From contig CP051187.1 of assembly GCA_038087035.1 (NCBI GenBank), positions 992,001 through 1,056,000 of the forward strand: a DNA stretch of 64,000 nt, in the 5' to 3' direction. Shown here piece by piece: positions 61,271 through 64,000 of this stretch; position 1 is the first letter of the stretch; every line of letters starts with the position of its first letter. Source of the DNA: Gloeotrichia echinulata CP02. GTDB taxonomy: Bacteria; Cyanobacteriota; Cyanobacteriia; Cyanobacteriales; Nostocaceae. Both the position numbers and the translations under genes were made by a program. A model generated the notes under the pieces. It made no database searches and was not told where the DNA came from. It saw only the letters and a list, made by a program, of their open reading frames with translations.

Positions 61271-63190
61271 ATGTCGCCGCCAGAGTCAATTAAACAATTT
61301 AGTAAATGGTTACAAAATTTTGACTATCGCCTGTTAAAAACTGCTGATGATGTGGGGACGAAATTTATTTTATCGGTGTTTGAGTATCTTGGCTACCCTG
61401 AAATATGTCATCGTAGCCAATATCCTTTGACCACCTATAACCCAGGAAATCAGACGCAAAAATTTTCGGTCGCTCATGTTTATTTTACCACGGATGATTT
61501 TGAGCAACAGAATGCTGAGACATCGCTGATGGTGATTGAAACAATTGCACCGCTGGAAACTAATTTCGATGCAGGAATTAAAAAGGCTAAATTTTATAGT
61601 TTGCAATTACAGCCGTTATTTTTTCTAGTAACTAATGGCTACAATCTGCAAGTTTTTCAATTTCAGCGCTACCGTGCCGAAGATTGCTTATTTAATTTAA
61701 CGATAGATGCACTGACAAATCCCGATATTGCCTCGGAATTCTATAATAAATTAAATTTTGCAGGAATTAAAGATATCAATAAAAATTCAGATAATCTTTT
61801 GACAGTTGCTAAATATGGCTTAATCGAAAAATACCTCAGACGCCATCCAGATTTACAAGAGTTTTTGGTCAAATGTGATTTTCAACCTGAAGTTACCCGT
61901 CATGGAAATCGGTTGATTGTGGTGCAACCGAAAGTGGCGATCGCCTGTAATTTGCCCAAAGCCATAGGTGAAGGTGATTGTGAGATAGAATTCAGCAGTC
62001 TGATTTTAAAAGGGCTAAAAATTAGCGTCAATTATCAAAATATTTTAGGCAATTTCATGCTCGGACTCAACACGCACCCTGAGTGGAAATGTCGTCCTTT
62101 TCTCCAACAGTTAGATAAAAATGCTTTTGCAGCCTATTTAGGTGAAACCACTATAATTTTATCCGAAACAGAAACGACAGACTTATGTTTGTGTATTGAC
62201 GAAATTTGTCGAGAATACAAGAATCATACTATCGAATTTGAGAATAATTTAGAAACCTGGGAATTTGAATTTATAAATTTTGGAGGAATTCGAGGTTTTC
62301 AGCTTTTGACAATAGACCCAAAATTGTGGGAACTAATGCATAAGTTTGCTCAGAAATTTGATTATAGTCAAGGAAAATCGGCATGGCATTTATTTCATCA
62401 AGAAAATATATCCATCCGGGTGAGTCGGGGAATTCGTGATCATGCGTTTATTGTACCACAAGTTGACAATTGTTTTTATTTATTAAACAATCATAAAATT
62501 AAAATCATATATGAAATCAATGATGTACATTTAAAATCTCTAGAAAGAGGAAAAATCAGTTCATGGCAACAAGATATTGGTCTAAGGGGGACTTGGACAG
62601 CGAGGTATACAAAAAATTGGTTATTAGAGCAATATATTCCCAAAGTGATTGAGTATTATTCACAGCAGTCTGAATTATTTCAAGCCGACCTGCTACCAGA
62701 AATAATCAAGCATAAATTTGCACAAACACCTATTCAAGATATTAATGATATCAAAGATTTTTTACCTTATCTGCGAAATATCCAATCTTGGTTACATAAT
62801 TATATAGAAAATATTCCGGCTGCACTCTTGCGTGCATATTACCAAGCATTTACAGATTTGGTGCGGAATACAGATTCTGCCATAATTGGCATAGACTATA
62901 TTATGGGTAATTTGCGTGGAATTGCGTGGAAGAATGCAGCAGAAGAAACTATGAAAACTGGGACGTTTAAAAATGCGATGAATTGCTTAGATCAACAAGT
63001 AGCCAGAATAAATAATTGTCAAGTTGAGAAAAGCTTTAACGCCGATTTAATCACTCGGACATTCATCTGGATTATTGAAAACGGCAAAATTAGTTTCTCG
63101 CAAGCGCAGATGAATGGGGCGAAACAGGCTTTGTTACCACTTTGGGAACAGTGTCGCTTTGAGATGCGCCATGTATTTCCTTATCGTTAG
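61271..63190 (+). CDS. Large hypothetical protein with HsdR-N-like start
   Basis: 639 residues. Residues ~25-130 look like the HsdR N-terminal nuclease fold (KFILSVFEYLGYPEICHRSQYPL, SLMVIETIAPLETNFDAGIKKAKFYSLQLQPLFFLVTNGYNLQVF). However, the E-x-K catalytic motif reads E90-T-I, so it is probably inactive as a nuclease. The remainder is unlike known restriction enzymes: a helical linker, a beta-rich part (~215-460), and a helical C-terminus. It overlaps by 4 bases the convergent kinase gene. Function unknown. Confidence 0.6.
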   Translation: MSPPESIKQFSKWLQNFDYRLLKTADDVGTKFILSVFEYLGYPEICHRSQYPLTTYNPGNQTQKFSVAHVYFTTDDFEQQNAETSLMVIETIAPLETNFDAGIKKAKFYSLQLQPLFFLVTNGYNLQVFQFQRYRAEDCLFNLTIDALTNPDIASEFYNKLNFAGIKDINKNSDNLLTVAKYGLIEKYLRRHPDLQEFLVKCDFQPEVTRHGNRLIVVQPKVAIACNLPKAIGEGDCEIEFSSLILKGLKISVNYQNILGNFMLGLNTHPEWKCRPFLQQLDKNAFAAYLGETTIILSETETTDLCLCIDEICREYKNHTIEFENNLETWEFEFINFGGIRGFQLLTIDPKLWELMHKFAQKFDYSQGKSAWHLFHQENISIRVSRGIRDHAFIVPQVDNCFYLLNNHKIKIIYEINDVHLKSLERGKISSWQQDIGLRGTWTARYTKNWLLEQYIPKVIEYYSQQSELFQADLLPEIIKHKFAQTPIQDINDIKDFLPYLRNIQSWLHNYIENIPAALLRAYYQAFTDLVRNTDSAIIGIDYIMGNLRGIAWKNAAEETMKTGTFKNAMNCLDQQVARINNCQVEKSFNADLITRTFIWIIENGKISFSQAQMNGAKQALLPLWEQCRFEMRHVFPYR

Positions 63191-64000
63191 CGAGTAGTTA
63201 AAAATTCTTGAATGCGATTGACAAAATATTCTAAATCTTGTATTAACTTACCTGTACCTCTACGCTCATCCTGGACAGCTAATTGTTCAAGTTGTTCCAC
63301 AGTCTCCTGCACTGTTGTAGTTCCTATATAGCCCATAGAACTTCTTAGCTGATGGACTTCACCCCTCATCTTTTGAAAGTCTTTAGTGGCGAGTGCTGCT
63401 TTAATAGCATCTAAACGGGATATGCTATCTTCAGTGTATATTTGCAATAATTGCCATTCAAATTCTGGATTATTGTCTGATATCTGATGTAATTGTTGCC
63501 AATTAATCAAATCTTCCAGGGAACTTTCCTCTAGAGGAAAAACTATTGTTTTAGTGACAAATAACTCTTGTTGGCTGAGAATAATTTGGCTCCAATGCTC
63601 TAGCACCATTGTCAATTTATCTTTTCTCACAGGTTTACTTACATAGTCATCCATACCTGCATCGCGACAATTTTGTTCGTCTTCTTTCATTGCATTTGCT
63701 GTCATCGCCACTACTATAGGTTGACAACGACTAGCAAAAAACCTATCTGGACGGCGGCGAATTTCTCTGGTAGTTTCTAAGCCATCAAGAATTGGCATTT
63801 GACAGTCCATAAGAATTAAATCATAAGGAACCGTTTCGATCAACTGCAAAACTTCTTCACCATTAGCAGCAACATCAGCATCGTAGCCTAAGTTACGCAA
63901 CTGCTTGAGGGCGACTTTCTGATTTACCAGATTATTTTCTGCTAGTAATAATCTTAATTTAAATTTAGTAGTGCTAGGACTCTGTTGAATTTCTGTAGTC
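63187..64000 (-). CDS. Hybrid sensor kinase, C-terminal receiver and HPt (partial)
   Basis: At least 271 residues; the 5' end lies beyond the window edge. Receiver: LRLLLAENNLVNQKVALKQLRNLGY, then LILMDCQMPILDGLE (phospho-acceptor Asp), AMTANAMKEDEQNCRDAGMDDYVSKPV. HPt domain at the end: WQQLHQISDN, VHQLRSSMGYIGTTTV with the transferable His. The usual acidic pair ED near the receiver start reads EN, a small deviation. Stop at 63187 overlaps the 61271 gene by 4 bases. Confidence 0.88.
   Translation of the reverse strand, partial: TTEIQQSPSTTKFKLRLLLAENNLVNQKVALKQLRNLGYDADVAANGEEVLQLIETVPYDLILMDCQMPILDGLETTREIRRRPDRFFASRCQPIVVAMTANAMKEDEQNCRDAGMDDYVSKPVRKDKLTMVLEHWSQIILSQQELFVTKTIVFPLEESSLEDLINWQQLHQISDNNPEFEWQLLQIYTEDSISRLDAIKAALATKDFQKMRGEVHQLRSSMGYIGTTTVQETVEQLEQLAVQDERRGTGKLIQDLEYFVNRIQEFLTTR

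Overview
The window reads as chromosomal DNA of a filamentous, Nostoc/Anabaena-type cyanobacterium. Evidence: scattered HIP1 octamers (GCGATCGC), two ndhD genes of the NDH-1 complex, the cyanobacterial families DUF2605 and DUF2973, a TxlA/HCF164-type thioredoxin, a homoserine kinase close to ndhD, very large PAS/GAF hybrid histidine kinases, heptanucleotide tandem repeats and many foldback (MITE-like) repeats. No rRNA, tRNA or CRISPR array was recognised. Both window edges cut features: a repeat element on the left and a hybrid kinase on the right.

Layout. 1-3.6 kb: a cyclooxygenase-like haem peroxidase that has lost its N-terminus at a repeat end, then a catalase-related haem protein (an oxylipin-type pair) and a small 2TM protein. 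3.7-17 kb: housekeeping genes (ndhD, thrB, second ndhD, thrS) interspersed with a three-Cys-motif/TcmP pair, a decayed histidine kinase, a DMT exporter cut by a MITE, and a toxin-domain-like gene with a small partner. 17-31 kb: DUF2605/DUF2973, a TnpB element, three exported proteins, CHAD, a DUF262-HEPN pair whose HEPN gene is split by an in-frame stop, a NIL-ferredoxin, txlA, a sugar ABC permease, a DUF4058 gene carrying an in-frame MITE, and an NrdG-like activase. 31-39 kb: a MITE-decapitated receiver fragment, a 30-copy heptamer repeat and a 2382-residue hybrid kinase. 39-43 kb: acetyltransferase, YdcF, SRPBCC, DUF924 and Nif11-like genes. 43-58 kb: a defence island. 58-64 kb: clpB, a protein with an HsdR-N-like start, and the end of another hybrid kinase.

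The most interesting part is the defence island, read on the minus strand: SNF2-type helicase with a C-terminal DUF3883 domain, then a ComF-like phosphoribosyltransferase, then a DprA domain fused to a DUF1156 (COG1743) adenine methyltransferase, a MazEF-like pair, a UPF0175-DUF3368 pair, and a DUF499 (COG1483) AAA ATPase. A phosphoribosyltransferase next to a DprA homologue is the ShosT/ShosA toxin-antitoxin arrangement. Here the DprA half is covalently part of the methyltransferase of a predicted restriction-like system. The DUF499 block lies between two directly repeated IS605-type remnants, each broken by a ~197-bp MITE.

That MITE family (ends GGTTCTTGCG...) has three full copies and one end in the window. 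Six of its seven visible junctions fall inside genes, which suggests it has driven rearrangement. Other foldback families sit inside genes in frame (DUF4058), at gene ends, or nested inside one another. Start codons were chosen from ATG/GTG position, Shine-Dalgarno context and family alignment recalled from memory. No database search was possible.
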